From: Endosaccharibacter trunci
Lineage (GTDB): Bacteria; Pseudomonadota; Alphaproteobacteria; Acetobacterales; Acetobacteraceae
Length of the DNA stretch: 64,000 nt
Direction: 5' to 3'
Assembly (NCBI GenBank): GCA_024515975.1
Contig: JAMSKV010000001.1
Coordinates: 496,001-560,000 of the forward strand
In this document: positions 30,375 to 39,655 of the stretch, piece after piece
Position numbering within the stretch: the first letter of the stretch is position 1
Layout: every line of letters starts with the position of its first letter
Translations under genes and position numbers: made by a program
The notes under the pieces: model-generated
Seen by the model: only the letters and a program-made list of their open reading frames with translations
The model's database searches: none
Told to the model about the DNA's origin: nothing

Positions 30375-31705
30375 TGCCCACCAACATCCTGATGCCGGCG
30401 CTGTCGCCGACCATGACCGAGGGCACCCTGGCCCGCTGGTTGAAGAAGGAGGGCGACCGGGTGTCGTCCGGCGACGTGATCGCCGAGATCGAGACCGACA
30501 AGGCCACCATGGAGGTGGAAGCGGTGGACGAGGGCATTCTCGGCCGCATCCTGATCGCCGACGGCACCGAGAACGTCGCCATCAACACGCCGATCGGCGT
30601 TCTGGTGAACGAGGGCGAGGCGGTGCCGGACAGCGCTGCGCCCGCGGCGGCAGCGAAGCCCGACGCCGCCCCGGCGTCCCAAGCTCAAACAGCCCAGTCC
30701 CAAACGTCCCAAGCCGGGGCTCCCAAGGCCGACGCGTCCGCAGCCGCGCCGAAGGCCGGAACCGCCGCGCCGGTCCCGGCTCCGGCCACGGGCAAGCGCA
30801 TCGTGGCATCGCCGCTGGCGCGACGTCTGGCCAAGGAAGCCGGAATCGATCTCGCCGGGGTGACCGGCTCCGGCCCGAACGGCCGCATCGTTCGCGCCGA
30901 TCTGGAGAAGGCGAAGGCCGCGCCCGCGTCCAGGCCGGCATCTGCCGCCGCCCCGGCTCCGGCGCGCACCGGCCCGTCGCCGATGGCCCCGATCACCGCG
31001 CCGCATCGCGTCGTGCCCAATAACGGCGTGCGTCGCGTGATCGCCCGCCGCCTGTCGGAATCCAAGCAGTTCGTGCCGCATTTCTACGTCACCATCGACG
31101 TGGAGATGGACGCGCTGCTGGCACTGCGCACGCAGTTGAATGCGCAGTCTCCTGAAGGCGAGGGATCGTTCAAGTTGTCGGTGAACGACATGCTGATCAA
31201 GGCCTGCGCGGTGACGCTGAAACGCGTGCCGAAGGTGAACGCCACCTATACCGACGAGGCGATCCTCGAATACGAGGACGTGGACATCTCCGTCGCGGTG
31301 TCGGCGCCGGGCGGGCTGATCACGCCCATCGTGCGCAGCGCGGAGAAGAAGACGCTGGCGCAGATCAGCCACGAGGCGCGCGGCCTGATCAAGCGCGCCC
31401 GCGAAGGCAAGCTGAAGCCCGAGGAATTCCAGGGCGGCGGCTTCTCCATCTCCAACATGGGCATGTTCGGGGTGAAGCAGTTCGCGGCGATCATCAACCC
31501 GCCGCAATCGGGCATCCTGGCGGTGTCCGCCAGCGAGAAGCGCGCCGTGGTGCGTTCCGACGCCAAAGGCGATCGTCTGGAGATCGCCACCGTGATGACC
31601 GCCACCCTGTCGGTCGATCATCGCGCCGTCGATGGCGCGCTGGCCGCCGAATGGGTGCAGGCGTTCAAGACCGTCGTCGAGAACCCGTTGAGCCTGGTGA
31701 TCTGA
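30374..31705 (+). CDS. pdhC: Pyruvate dehydrogenase E2 component (dihydrolipoamide acetyltransferase)
   Basis: E2 is the structural core that passes acetyl groups from lipoate to CoA. The 443-residue protein has one lipoyl domain (1-80, lysine in [13 protein letters not shown]), an Ala/Pro/Gln linker, a peripheral-subunit-binding domain (about 137-175, [16 protein letters not shown] and GSGPNGRI) and a catalytic domain ending with the HRAVDGA motif. Its start overlaps the pdhB stop as TGATG, so equal translation of the subunits is likely. Confidence 0.96.
   Translation: MPTNILMPALSPTMTEGTLARWLKKEGDRVSSGDVIAEIETDKATMEVEAVDEGILGRILIADGTENVAINTPIGVLVNEGEAVPDSAAPAAAAKPDAAPASQAQTAQSQTSQAGAPKADASAAAPKAGTAAPVPAPATGKRIVASPLARRLAKEAGIDLAGVTGSGPNGRIVRADLEKAKAAPASRPASAAAPAPARTGPSPMAPITAPHRVVPNNGVRRVIARRLSESKQFVPHFYVTIDVEMDALLALRTQLNAQSPEGEGSFKLSVNDMLIKACAVTLKRVPKVNATYTDEAILEYEDVDISVAVSAPGGLITPIVRSAEKKTLAQISHEARGLIKRAREGKLKPEEFQGGGFSISNMGMFGVKQFAAIINPPQSGILAVSASEKRAVVRSDAKGDRLEIATVMTATLSVDHRAVDGALAAEWVQAFKTVVENPLSLVI
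30389..30504 (+). repeat. Lipoyl-domain coding repeat, copy 2
   Basis: This is the second copy, in pdhC. The runs 30389-30425 and 30460-30504 are base-for-base identical to the pdhB copy, while the sequence between and after them differs mainly at third positions. Confidence 0.85.
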
Positions 31706-31706
31706 G

Positions 31707-33143
31707 ATGGCTGCGAACGTGAGCCCCACCCCGACCAAGGATACCGATTTCGACGTCGTCGTGATCGGCGGCGGCCCCGGCGGCTATGTCGCGGCGATCC
31801 GCGCGGCGCAGCTGAAGATGAAGGTGGCCGTGGTCGAGAGCACGCATCTCGGCGGCATCTGCCTGAACTGGGGGTGCATCCCGACCAAGGCGCTGTTGCG
31901 CTCGGCCGAGATCAATCACCTGCTGCACCATCTCGACGAGTTCGGCTTCGCCGCCGACAATATCCGCTTCGATCTGGACAAGATCGTGAAGCGGTCGCGC
32001 GCGGTGGCGCAGCAGCTGGCCTCCGGCGTCGGCCATCTGCTGAAGAAGAACAAGGTTCCGGTGTTCGACGGGCACGGCAAGCTGGCCGGCGTCGCAGGCG
32101 ACAAGCGCAAGGTCGAGGTGTCGAAGGACGGCAAGCCGGTCGCGATGCTGACCGCGAAGCACGTGATCCTGGCCACCGGCGCGCGGGCGCGCGTCCTGCC
32201 GGGTCTGGAGCCGGACGGGAGGCTCATCTGGTCCTATCGCGAGGCGATGGTGCCCACCTCCATGCCGAAGAAGCTGCTGGTGATCGGTTCCGGCGCCATC
32301 GGCATCGAGTTCGCGAGCTTCTACCGCAATCTCGGCGCCGAGGTGACGGTGGCCGAGGTGGTGGACCGCATCCTGCCGGTCGAGGACGAGGAGATCGCCG
32401 CCTTCGCCCGCAAGCAGTTCGAGAAGCAGGGCATGCGCATCATCACCGGCGCCAAGATCGGCACGCCGGAGCGCAAGGGCGAGACGGCGACGGTCACGAT
32501 CGAAAGCGGCGGCAAGAGCGAGACGCTGGAGTTCGACCGCATCATCTCGGCGGTCGGCATCGTCGGCAACGTGGAGAATATCGGTCTCGAGGGCACCAAG
32601 GTGGTGGTCGAGAAGACCCATGTGCTGATCGACGGCTTCTGCCGCACCGGCGAGCCGGGCGTATATGCGATCGGCGATATCGCAGGCGCACCATGGCTGG
32701 CGCACAAGGCCAGCCATGAGGGCGTGCTCTGCGTCGAGAAGATCGCCGGCAAGGACGTGCACCCGATCGACTGGACCAACATCCCTGGCTGCACCTATTG
32801 CCGTCCGCAGGTGGCCAGCGTCGGCTGGACCGAGGCGCGCGCCAGGAAGGAGGGCAGGGAGGTCCGGGTCGGACGCTTCCCGTTCATCGGCAACGGCAAG
32901 GCGATCGCCATGGGCGAGCCGGAGGGCATGGCCAAGACGGTGTTCGACGCCAAGACCGGCGAACTGCTGGGCGCGCATCTGGTCGGCGCCGAGGTGACGG
33001 AGATGATCCAGGGCTACGTGATCGCGCGGACGCTGGAGACCACCGAGGTCGAGCTCATGCACACCGTCTTTCCGCACCCGACGGTGAGCGAGACCATGCA
33101 CGAGGCGGTGCTGAGCGCCTGGGGCCAGACGATCCATTTCTGA
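31707..33143 (+). CDS. lpdA: Dihydrolipoamide dehydrogenase (E3)
   Basis: E3 reoxidises dihydrolipoamide with FAD and NAD+. The 478-residue protein has the FAD-binding VVIGGGPGGYVAA, the redox disulfide in GGICLNWGCIPTK, a second dinucleotide fold (LVIGSGAIGIEFA), the FAD motif YAIGDIAGAP and the C-terminal His-Glu dyad region HTVFPHPTVSE. It begins two bases after the E2 stop codon. It may also feed electrons to lipoyl-linked peroxidases such as Ohr or AhpD. Confidence 0.97.
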   Translation: MAANVSPTPTKDTDFDVVVIGGGPGGYVAAIRAAQLKMKVAVVESTHLGGICLNWGCIPTKALLRSAEINHLLHHLDEFGFAADNIRFDLDKIVKRSRAVAQQLASGVGHLLKKNKVPVFDGHGKLAGVAGDKRKVEVSKDGKPVAMLTAKHVILATGARARVLPGLEPDGRLIWSYREAMVPTSMPKKLLVIGSGAIGIEFASFYRNLGAEVTVAEVVDRILPVEDEEIAAFARKQFEKQGMRIITGAKIGTPERKGETATVTIESGGKSETLEFDRIISAVGIVGNVENIGLEGTKVVVEKTHVLIDGFCRTGEPGVYAIGDIAGAPWLAHKASHEGVLCVEKIAGKDVHPIDWTNIPGCTYCRPQVASVGWTEARARKEGREVRVGRFPFIGNGKAIAMGEPEGMAKTVFDAKTGELLGAHLVGAEVTEMIQGYVIARTLETTEVELMHTVFPHPTVSETMHEAVLSAWGQTIHF

Positions 33144-33336
33144 GCCGGATGGCGCGGCTGTCCGGGTCTCGCGACCCGCAGTCGCGCCCTTTCGCCGTGC
33201 GGCGGTTCTCGCCGCCCTGCTTGTTCTGTGCGTCGGCTCGGCGCCCGCCGACCGTCATCTGTCCCAGGATGCCTATATCTGGCAGCGGAGCTGGACGCCG
33301 TCGCTGATCCGCGCGATCGGCGAGACCGCGCCGCTG

Positions 33337-34329
33337 GTGGCCGGCTTCCGCGTGCTCGTCGCCGAATGGCCGCCGGAGGGGCGCGTGGTTCGTCCGGCGG
33401 TGGATTGGCCGGCGCTGGACCGGACGGGGCGGCCGGTGACGGCGGTGCTGCGCGTGGATGGAAGCGGGGCGCTACCGGATCCGGCGTCGATCGCCGCGGC
33501 AATTCCGGTCGGTCGCCATCTGGCCGGGATCGAGATCGATTTCGACTGCCCCACACGGCGTCTCGGCGAGTATCGCAGCTTCCTGCTCGCCCTGCGTCCG
33601 GTATTGCCGCGCGGATTGCGGCTGGGCATCACGGCCCTGCCGGACTGGCTGCGCTCGTCCGGATTCACTGCCCTGACCCGCGCTGTGGACCAGCCGGTGC
33701 TTCAGCTCCACGCCACCGACGATCCCCGCGACGGCCTGTTCGATGCGGCCCGGATGCGGCGGCGCGTGCGGGCGATGTCGCGGCTGAGCGCCAGGCCGTT
33801 TCTCGTCTCGCTGCCGAGCTACGGTGTGCGCGTGGTGCTGGACCCGAACGGGCAGCTGCGCGCCACGGAGGCGGAACGGTCGCTCCTGATGGGCGGCGCC
33901 GGGCGGGATTTGTTCGTCTCGCCCGGCGCGATGGCGCGCGCGGTGGCGTGGCTGGAGCGCGATCCGCCATTTCGTCTCGCCGGGCTGGTCTGGTTCCGGG
34001 TGCCGACCGGGGAGGATCGGCGCAGCTGGAGCCCGGGCTCCTGGTGCGCGGTGCTGGCGCGGCAGCCGGCCGAGGCCGTGGCGACGCTCGAGCGCGAATC
34101 CGGCGAGCCGGAGATCCTGCGTCTCGCGAACCGGAGCGATCTGGATGCGCCTTTGCCCGATACCATCCTCTTGGACGCGGCCTGCCTGGCGGCGGACGGG
34201 GCGGGGCCGTATCGGCGCGATGGATCGTTGCTGCGCCGGATCGACGGCAGCATGATGCCGGCGCATTCGGTGCTCACGGTCGGCTGGGAACGCTGCCCGG
34301 CCGGGGGGAACGGGGAGAGCGGACGATGA
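33337..34329 (+). CDS. DUF3142 domain protein with unresolved N-terminus
   Basis: From the GTG at 33337 the frame gives 330 residues of a DUF3142 protein, a family resembling glycoside-hydrolase-like barrels (IEIDFDCP, LRLGITALPDWL, LPSYGVRVV). The same frame stays open back to 33115 and encodes what looks like the true N-terminus: an Arg-rich start, the hydrophobic AVLAALLVLCVG, APA, then QDAYIWQRSWTPSL. No ATG, GTG or TTG exists in that stretch. An ATG at 33149 lies in another frame, so a frameshift or an unusual start is likely. The exported partner gene follows with a 4-base overlap. Confidence 0.65.
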   Translation: MAGFRVLVAEWPPEGRVVRPAVDWPALDRTGRPVTAVLRVDGSGALPDPASIAAAIPVGRHLAGIEIDFDCPTRRLGEYRSFLLALRPVLPRGLRLGITALPDWLRSSGFTALTRAVDQPVLQLHATDDPRDGLFDAARMRRRVRAMSRLSARPFLVSLPSYGVRVVLDPNGQLRATEAERSLLMGGAGRDLFVSPGAMARAVAWLERDPPFRLAGLVWFRVPTGEDRRSWSPGSWCAVLARQPAEAVATLERESGEPEILRLANRSDLDAPLPDTILLDAACLAADGAGPYRRDGSLLRRIDGSMMPAHSVLTVGWERCPAGGNGESGR

Positions 34330-36350
34330 GACTGCACCGATCGGCCCTTCTGGGCGCAACCGTCCTGGCAGGATTCGCCGCGGCCGGGGCGCTGGCCTGC
34401 GGACCGTTCTTTCCCTGGCAGCTGCTGAACGACCGTGTCGCCACGCTGCACGACCTGCCGGTGGACAGTTTCTTCTTCCAGGCGAGCCATCTTCTGCCGC
34501 CGCCCGACCCGGCGCTGGAGAAGGAACAGGCGGCCGCGCCCGATGGAGCGGTCTGCAGCACGTATCGCGAGTCTGATGATTCAGGGGGCGAGCCGAGTGC
34601 GGCGGCGGAACTCTATGCGACCGGTGCCCGTGCTTTTGACGGCGGCGACGGGGCGGGCGCGACGCAGGCGTTCCGCGCTGTGCTGCAAGGGGGCGGCCGG
34701 GGCGTCCATGCGGTCTGTGCCGCCTTCATGCTCGGTCGCGCTCTGGACCGGTCCGGCGACACGGCGGGCGCGGAAAAGGCGTTCCTCCGAACGCGGGATC
34801 TGGTGTCGCATGGCGCGCCGGACCCGTTCGGCCTGGCGGTCGCCAGTTTCGGAGAGCAGGCGCGGCTGTTCCTGCGCCAGAGCGGCCTGGTGGCCGGTCC
34901 CGCCGCCGCGCCGCAACCCGCACCACCGACGCCGGAGGCGCTGGCGGCGCTGCACAAGGCGGTGACGCTGTATTCGCAACAGGCCGCTTATCGGGACGAA
35001 AACGGCGTCGATTCCCTGCAGGAAGTGGCGGAGGCGATGCTGTCGGAGCAGCCGGGCGCGCAGATCTGGTTCGACGCGGCGGCGAAGGATCCGCGCATCC
35101 GGCAGCTTCTCCTGGCCTACGCGGTGGCCGACACGCCGCTGTTGGAGGGTATCGACGAGGATGCGGCGCACAGCTTGCTGGGTTCGCTCGATTCCAAGCC
35201 GGTCTCCACGCGCGTGCTGGACCAGTTGGCGCCCGTGTTCGATCCGGCCGAAGATTCGCGCGATGCCGGGCGTCTGGCCGCCGTGGCGTATCTGGCCGGG
35301 CGCTACGATCTGGCGGCGCAGTTCGCGACGGCGCCGGCCGACCCGCTCTCGGCCTGGATACGCGCGAAGCTGTCGCTGCAGCACGACGATCTGGCCGAGA
35401 GCGCCCGGCGTTTCGCCGAGGCGGTGCAGGTTCTGGCCGCGCATCCGGATGCGCTGGGCGAGACGGGGACGCGTCTGCGCGCCGAGACCGGCGTCATGGA
35501 CCTGGCGCGGGGCGATTTCGTGCCGGCGCTGACCGTCCTGTTCGGTTTCGGCGACACCTATTGGGGCGATACCGCCTATGTGGCGGAACGTCTGGTCACC
35601 ACGGACCAGCTGCGCTCCTTCGTGAAGACGCTTCCGCCCCTGCCGCCGAAGCCCGCCGTCGGCGATCGCGGCGCGTCGATCCGCAACCTGCTGGCGCGCC
35701 GGCTGATGCGCGAGGGCGCCTATGCGGAAGCGGCGGGATGGTTCACCGACCCGGCGCTGGCGGCGGACAGCCGCCGGTTCGCGTCGCTCGACGCGCGGTC
35801 GCGTGACGCCTTCTGGCGCACGGACCGGGCTGAAGCGTCGTGGAAGGCGGCGGTGCTGGAACGGCAGAAGGGCATGGAACTGTTCGGCACAGAGGTGCTG
35901 CCGGATCAGGCCGTGACGGAGGGGGACTATCCGGATGGATACGGGCCGTCCAAGCCGCCGTCCGGGCCTCTGGTGACGCCGCTCGAGAAGCGTCGCTTCG
36001 CCGCCAACGCGCCCGATCCGGACCGGCGCTTCCATTACCGCTTCGATGCGGCGCGCGAGGCGGAGCGCTCGGCCGGGATGCTGCCGCCACGGTCGCAGGC
36101 GTTCTACGCGGTGCTGTGTGGCGGGGCCTCCTGGCTGCTGGAAACCGACGACCAGCAGGGGGCATCGCAACTCTATAAGGCCTATGTCGCGAAAGGCGCG
36201 TTGCAGCCCAAGGGCGCGGTGTTCGGAGAAACCTGCCCGGCGCCGGATTTCGCCGCGGCGGCGCATCAGCGCTGGTGGCAACCCCTCGACGCCATCGAGC
36301 GCGGCGCGGCGCGGCATTGGCGCGGGCTGCGCCGTCGTCTGGGCGTCTGA
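34326..36350 (+). CDS. Large exported protein of unknown function, TPR-like
   Basis: The 674-residue protein starts with a signal peptide (LLGATVLAGFAAAGALAC) followed by CGPFFPWQLL. The cysteine might be lipidated, but the preceding residues only loosely fit a lipobox. The rest is rich in Ala, Leu and Asp with short repeated helical hairpins of the TPR/Sel1 kind (ATQAFRAVLQGGG, AEKAFLRTRDLV, AAAGWFTDPALAADS). I do not recognise a named family. Pairing with the DUF3142 gene through an ATGA overlap suggests the two act together outside the cytoplasm, possibly on polysaccharide; that is inference. Confidence 0.7.
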   Translation: MRLHRSALLGATVLAGFAAAGALACGPFFPWQLLNDRVATLHDLPVDSFFFQASHLLPPPDPALEKEQAAAPDGAVCSTYRESDDSGGEPSAAAELYATGARAFDGGDGAGATQAFRAVLQGGGRGVHAVCAAFMLGRALDRSGDTAGAEKAFLRTRDLVSHGAPDPFGLAVASFGEQARLFLRQSGLVAGPAAAPQPAPPTPEALAALHKAVTLYSQQAAYRDENGVDSLQEVAEAMLSEQPGAQIWFDAAAKDPRIRQLLLAYAVADTPLLEGIDEDAAHSLLGSLDSKPVSTRVLDQLAPVFDPAEDSRDAGRLAAVAYLAGRYDLAAQFATAPADPLSAWIRAKLSLQHDDLAESARRFAEAVQVLAAHPDALGETGTRLRAETGVMDLARGDFVPALTVLFGFGDTYWGDTAYVAERLVTTDQLRSFVKTLPPLPPKPAVGDRGASIRNLLARRLMREGAYAEAAGWFTDPALAADSRRFASLDARSRDAFWRTDRAEASWKAAVLERQKGMELFGTEVLPDQAVTEGDYPDGYGPSKPPSGPLVTPLEKRRFAANAPDPDRRFHYRFDAAREAERSAGMLPPRSQAFYAVLCGGASWLLETDDQQGASQLYKAYVAKGALQPKGAVFGETCPAPDFAAAAHQRWWQPLDAIERGAARHWRGLRRRLGV

Positions 36351-36468
36351 GGGACGGCGAGCACGGCAGCCAGAACGCGGTTCCGCTTGACGGCCTGCGT
36401 CCGCTTCGCCACCTCTGCGGTCAGAAGACGAAGCATTTTCCGTTCATGTTCCGGATGATCGTTTGCCC

Positions 36469-37440
36469 ATGTCCACCCGCGTCCTGATCGACCATCGAAC
36501 CGGCGGGGCAACCGCGCCGCGTCATCCGGAGAAGGCGCATCGTCCGGACAATCCGATCCAGCGCAAGCCGGACTGGATCAGGGTGCGTGCGCCCAACCAC
36601 CCGATCTACCAGGAAACGCGCGACCTGATGCGCGAGAAGAAGCTGGTGACGGTGTGCGAGGAGGCGGCCTGCCCGAATATCGGCGAGTGCTGGTCGCAGC
36701 GCCACGCCACCATGATGATCATGGGCGAGATCTGCACCCGGGCCTGCGCCTTCTGCAACGTCCGCACCGGACAGCCGGACGCGCTCGATGCGGACGAGCC
36801 CAACCGCGTCGGCGATGCGGTGGCGACGCTGGGACTGCGCCACGTGGTGATCACCTCGGTCGATCGCGACGATCTCGCCGATGGCGGCGCGCAGCATTTC
36901 GCGCGGGTGATCGCGGCGATCCGCGCTGCGTCGCCCGACACGACGGTCGAGATCCTGACGCCGGATTTCCTGCGCAAGCCGGGGGCGCTGGAGGTCGTGG
37001 TCGCGGCGCGTCCGGACGTGTTCAACCATAATCTCGAAACCGTGCCGCGCCTCTACACAACCATCCGCCCCGGCGCGCGATACTACCAGTCGCTGCGCCT
37101 GCTGGACGACGTGAAGCGGATCGACCCGTCGATCTTCACCAAATCCGGCCTGATGGTGGGCCTGGGCGAACAGCGGCCGGAGATTCTGCAGGTGATGGAC
37201 GATCTGCGCGTGGCCGATGTGGATTTCATCACGCTCGGCCAGTATCTGCAGCCTTCGGTGAAGCACGCGGCGATCGACCGTTTCGTGACGCCGGACGAGT
37301 TCGCTGACTACGCGTCCATGGCGCGGGCCAAGGGGTTCCTGCAGGTGAGCGCCACCCCGCTGACGCGCTCCTCCTATCACGCCGATGCCGATTTCGCCTC
37401 GCTGCGCCAGGCGCGTGCCGCCAGACTGGCGTCGCACTGA
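36469..37440 (+). CDS. lipA: Lipoyl synthase
   Basis: LipA inserts sulfur into octanoyl groups on lipoyl domains using radical SAM chemistry. The 323-residue protein carries the auxiliary-cluster motif [12 protein letters not shown] and the radical-SAM motif CTRACAFC, and a typical C-terminal LTRSSYHAD segment. The start was taken at the ATG after a TTG two codons earlier; the latter is possible. Its position a few kilobases after the pdh cluster places lipoate assembly near the main lipoylated proteins. Confidence 0.97.
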   Translation: MSTRVLIDHRTGGATAPRHPEKAHRPDNPIQRKPDWIRVRAPNHPIYQETRDLMREKKLVTVCEEAACPNIGECWSQRHATMMIMGEICTRACAFCNVRTGQPDALDADEPNRVGDAVATLGLRHVVITSVDRDDLADGGAQHFARVIAAIRAASPDTTVEILTPDFLRKPGALEVVVAARPDVFNHNLETVPRLYTTIRPGARYYQSLRLLDDVKRIDPSIFTKSGLMVGLGEQRPEILQVMDDLRVADVDFITLGQYLQPSVKHAAIDRFVTPDEFADYASMARAKGFLQVSATPLTRSSYHADADFASLRQARAARLASH

Positions 37441-37910
37441 TGCCGACCCATGCCGAAAGGCGTGTGATCCCCTACAGCGTCGAACAATTGTTCGACATGG
37501 TCGCCGATGTCGGCCGTTATCCCGAATTCCTGCCCTGGTGTACGAATGCCCGCGTCGTGAGTCGCACCGAGCAGGAGCTGGTCGCGATCCTGACCATCGG
37601 TTTCGGTCCGTTCCGGGAAAGCTTCACCTCGCGCGTGGCGTTGGACCGCCCCCGGACGGTCCGGGTCCGTTACGAGAAGGGACCGTTCCGCTACCTGAAC
37701 AATGTCTGGACCTTCACGCCCGATCCGCGCGGTTGCCTGGTGGATTTCTTCGTGGAGTTCGAGTTCCGCTCCCGGCTGCTGCAGTCGGCGATCGGCGTTG
37801 TGTTCAATGAGGCGGTCCGGGTGATGGTGGGCGCCTTCCTGAAGCGGGCCAATGAGATCTACGGGCCATCCGGCGCTCGTCCTGCGGCGGTGGTGCCGGC
37901 CCCGGGCTGA
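37440..37910 (+). CDS. RatA/Coq10-like START-domain protein
   Basis: The 156-residue protein is a polyketide-cyclase/START fold with the family pattern YSVEQLFDMVADVGRYPEFLPW near the N-terminus and VDFFVEFEF in the middle. Coq10 homologues bind ubiquinone and aid respiration; E. coli RatA binds ribosomes. No antitoxin gene accompanies it, so the Coq10-like role is more likely. The start overlaps the lipA stop as TGATG. Confidence 0.88.
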   Translation: MPTHAERRVIPYSVEQLFDMVADVGRYPEFLPWCTNARVVSRTEQELVAILTIGFGPFRESFTSRVALDRPRTVRVRYEKGPFRYLNNVWTFTPDPRGCLVDFFVEFEFRSRLLQSAIGVVFNEAVRVMVGAFLKRANEIYGPSGARPAAVVPAPG

Positions 37911-38072
37911 GGTCTTCGGAGCTGGGTGTGACGTTTTGGTCACGCTGCGACTTTCTCCCCGTCGGCCGCAACCTGAATGCCGTCGGATCGTTGCTAGGTC
38001 GTGTCGGGGCTGTTTCAGTCTGCCCTCTCGTGTCACCAGAACTCTGTCGATCGCGGCAGAAAAGGAATTGGT

Positions 38073-38381
38073 ATGAAGAAGATCCTGAGCGCCTCCATCT
38101 GTGCGATCGCGATGGCGGCCGCCGTTCCGGCTCTCGCGGCGGATAAGCCGGTGCACCATCACCATGCCCATCACGGCAAGGGCATGATGGGCCCGCATAC
38201 CAAGCCGAAGCCCGCCGGTTCGCCGAGCACGGAAGAGCTGAACGCGAAGAGCCTCGACGCCGCTCGCGGCGGCGCCGCGCCGGCCGCACCCGACGCCGCC
38301 GCGCCGGCTGCTCCCGCCGCTCCGGCGTCGTCCGGTTCCACCGGCACCATGACCCCGTCGAACGCGCCGGGCGGCAACTAA
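38073..38381 (+). CDS. Small secreted His-rich, Ala/Pro-rich protein
   Basis: The 102-residue protein begins with a clear signal peptide (MKKILSASICAIAMAAAV, cut after ALA near 22). The mature part starts with a cluster of histidines (HHHHAHHGKGMMG), which could bind a divalent metal, and ends in a low-complexity Ala/Pro/Ser/Gly tail. GGA lies a few bases before the ATG. A strong terminator follows, so it is probably its own transcript. I cannot assign a function; metal binding is inferred from composition only. Confidence 0.75.
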   Translation: MKKILSASICAIAMAAAVPALAADKPVHHHHAHHGKGMMGPHTKPKPAGSPSTEELNAKSLDAARGGAAPAAPDAAAPAAPAAPASSGSTGTMTPSNAPGGN

Positions 38382-38409
38382 GACTTTCGCGCCCTCGGGC
38401 GACACGGTC

Positions 38410-38442
38410 CGGGCCGGAAGCGGAAACGCCGCTTCCGGCCCG
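38410..38442 (+). terminator. Strong intrinsic terminator
   Basis: A perfect 14-bp stem (arm CGGGCCGGAAGCGG) with a 5-base AAACG loop is followed by TTTCGTATTT. It ends transcription of the His-rich gene before the riboswitch begins. Confidence 0.9.
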
Positions 38443-38494
38443 TTTCGTATTTGCGGGCCTTCAGAGCATCGGCACGAACGCGATGCGAAGATGG

Positions 38495-38633
38495 ATTGAC
38501 GAGGACCGGACGAGCGGCTCAGTTTCGGAAACGTCGCGCTGCTGGAACCCGGTGAAATTCCGGACGGTCGCGCCACTGTGGACCGTGCCGCGCCTTGCCG
38601 TTCGGTCAGGCGCGTCGCGGAAGTCAGACCCGC
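38495..38633 (+). ncRNA. Cobalamin riboswitch
   Basis: The segment carries the conserved B12-box features in order: GGAACCCGGTGAAATTCCGG, then CGGTCGCGCCACTGT, and downstream GGAAGTCAGACCCG. These match the cobalamin riboswitch consensus. It lies directly before cbtB-cbtA, whose homologues are commonly under this control. The 5' boundary is estimated. A possible hairpin, CGTCGCGG/CCGCGACG (38613-38640), encloses the last conserved element and may belong to the switch or its expression platform. In the usual mechanism, high cobalamin would shut off the genes. Confidence 0.87.
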
Positions 38634-38685
38634 CGCGACGTGTGCAACCCTGCCGGGACGCCGTATCCCCGAGGAGAAACCCGCC

Positions 38686-38892
38686 ATGTCCGAGACTGTT
38701 CTTACCCGGCCCGTCGCCATTCCGACGATCCCCGTCCGCACCCTGCTGCCCTGGGGCCTGTTCGGCGCGCTCCTGCTTCTGGCGATCTATTTCGTCGGCG
38801 CGGAGGAAGGCGCCACATCGCTGATTCCCGGTATGGCGGTGCATGAATGGGTGCATGACAGCCGGCATCTGCTCGGGTTCCCCTGCCACTGA
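38686..38892 (+). CDS. cbtB: Cobalt transporter subunit CbtB
   Basis: The 68-residue protein has one membrane helix (LLPWGLFGALLLLAIYFVG, about 22-40) and a C-terminal His-containing segment ending HEWVHDSRHLLGFPCH, as in CbtB. CbtA-CbtB were predicted from comparative genomics to import cobalt. A GAGGAG ribosome site lies 9 bases before the ATG, the possible target of the riboswitch. Confidence 0.88.
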   Translation: MSETVLTRPVAIPTIPVRTLLPWGLFGALLLLAIYFVGAEEGATSLIPGMAVHEWVHDSRHLLGFPCH

Positions 38893-38905
38893 CGGGGGCC
38901 GAGCC

Positions 38906-39655
38906 ATGGTCCGCATTCTTCTGATGCGCGGGATGCTGGTCGGGTTCCTGGCCGGCCTTCTGGTGTTCGGTTTCGCGCGGATGGCGGGCGAACCGCAAGT
39001 GGATCGAGCCATCGCCATCGAGACGGCGATCGACGACGCCCGCGCCAGCGCCGATCTCGCCCGCGGCATCCACGATGCGCCGGAGCCGGAGATCGTCAGC
39101 CGTTCGATGCAGCGTAGCTGGGGCTTGCTGACGGGCGTCATGGTGTATTCCACCGCGTTCGGCGGCCTGTTCGCTCTGGTGTTCGCGTTCGCGAACGGCC
39201 GTGTCGCGATCCGGGACCCGCGCGCTCTGTCGGTTCTGCTGGCGGTCGCGGGCTTCGTTGCTGTCGCCCTGGTGCCGGCGCTGAAATATCCAGCCAACCC
39301 GCCCTCGGTCGGCTCGCCGGAGACGATCGGCAGCCGGACGTTGCTGTTCGCGGTGATGCTCTTCATGTCGGTTGCCGCGATGGTGGGGGCGGTGGCGATC
39401 CGCCGTCATCTGCTGCCGACGCGCGGCGAATGGTTCGCTTCGCTCTCCGGCGCCGGATTCTATCTGTCCTGTGTCGTCGTGCTGGCGGTGCTGCTGCCAG
39501 GCGTGAACGAGGTTCCTGCCGGGTTTCCGGCCGATCTCCTCTGGCGGTTCCGACTGGACTCTCTGGGTTTGCAGTTGATTCTTTGGAGCGGGCTTGGAAT
39601 CGGCTTCGGTGCGCTGAACGAACGGCTGGCGAAACGCCAATTTTTCTCGCGCTGA
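38906..39655 (+). CDS. cbtA: Cobalt transporter subunit CbtA
   Basis: The 249-residue protein has about six membrane segments and matches CbtA in its N-terminal RGMLVGFLAGLLVFGFARMAGEP pattern (residues 8 onward) and its tight pairing with cbtB, 13 bases upstream. It would form the channel part of the cobalt importer. The start at MVRILLMRG was chosen just before the first helix; the longer in-frame upstream sequence overlaps cbtB and is not hydrophobic. Confidence 0.88.
   Translation: MVRILLMRGMLVGFLAGLLVFGFARMAGEPQVDRAIAIETAIDDARASADLARGIHDAPEPEIVSRSMQRSWGLLTGVMVYSTAFGGLFALVFAFANGRVAIRDPRALSVLLAVAGFVAVALVPALKYPANPPSVGSPETIGSRTLLFAVMLFMSVAAMVGAVAIRRHLLPTRGEWFASLSGAGFYLSCVVVLAVLLPGVNEVPAGFPADLLWRFRLDSLGLQLILWSGLGIGFGALNERLAKRQFFSR

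Noticed and set aside
37440-37910. RatA-like protein as the toxin of a toxin-antitoxin pair
   Set aside because: No small partner gene is adjacent, and it is embedded after lipA; the Coq10-like role fits better.
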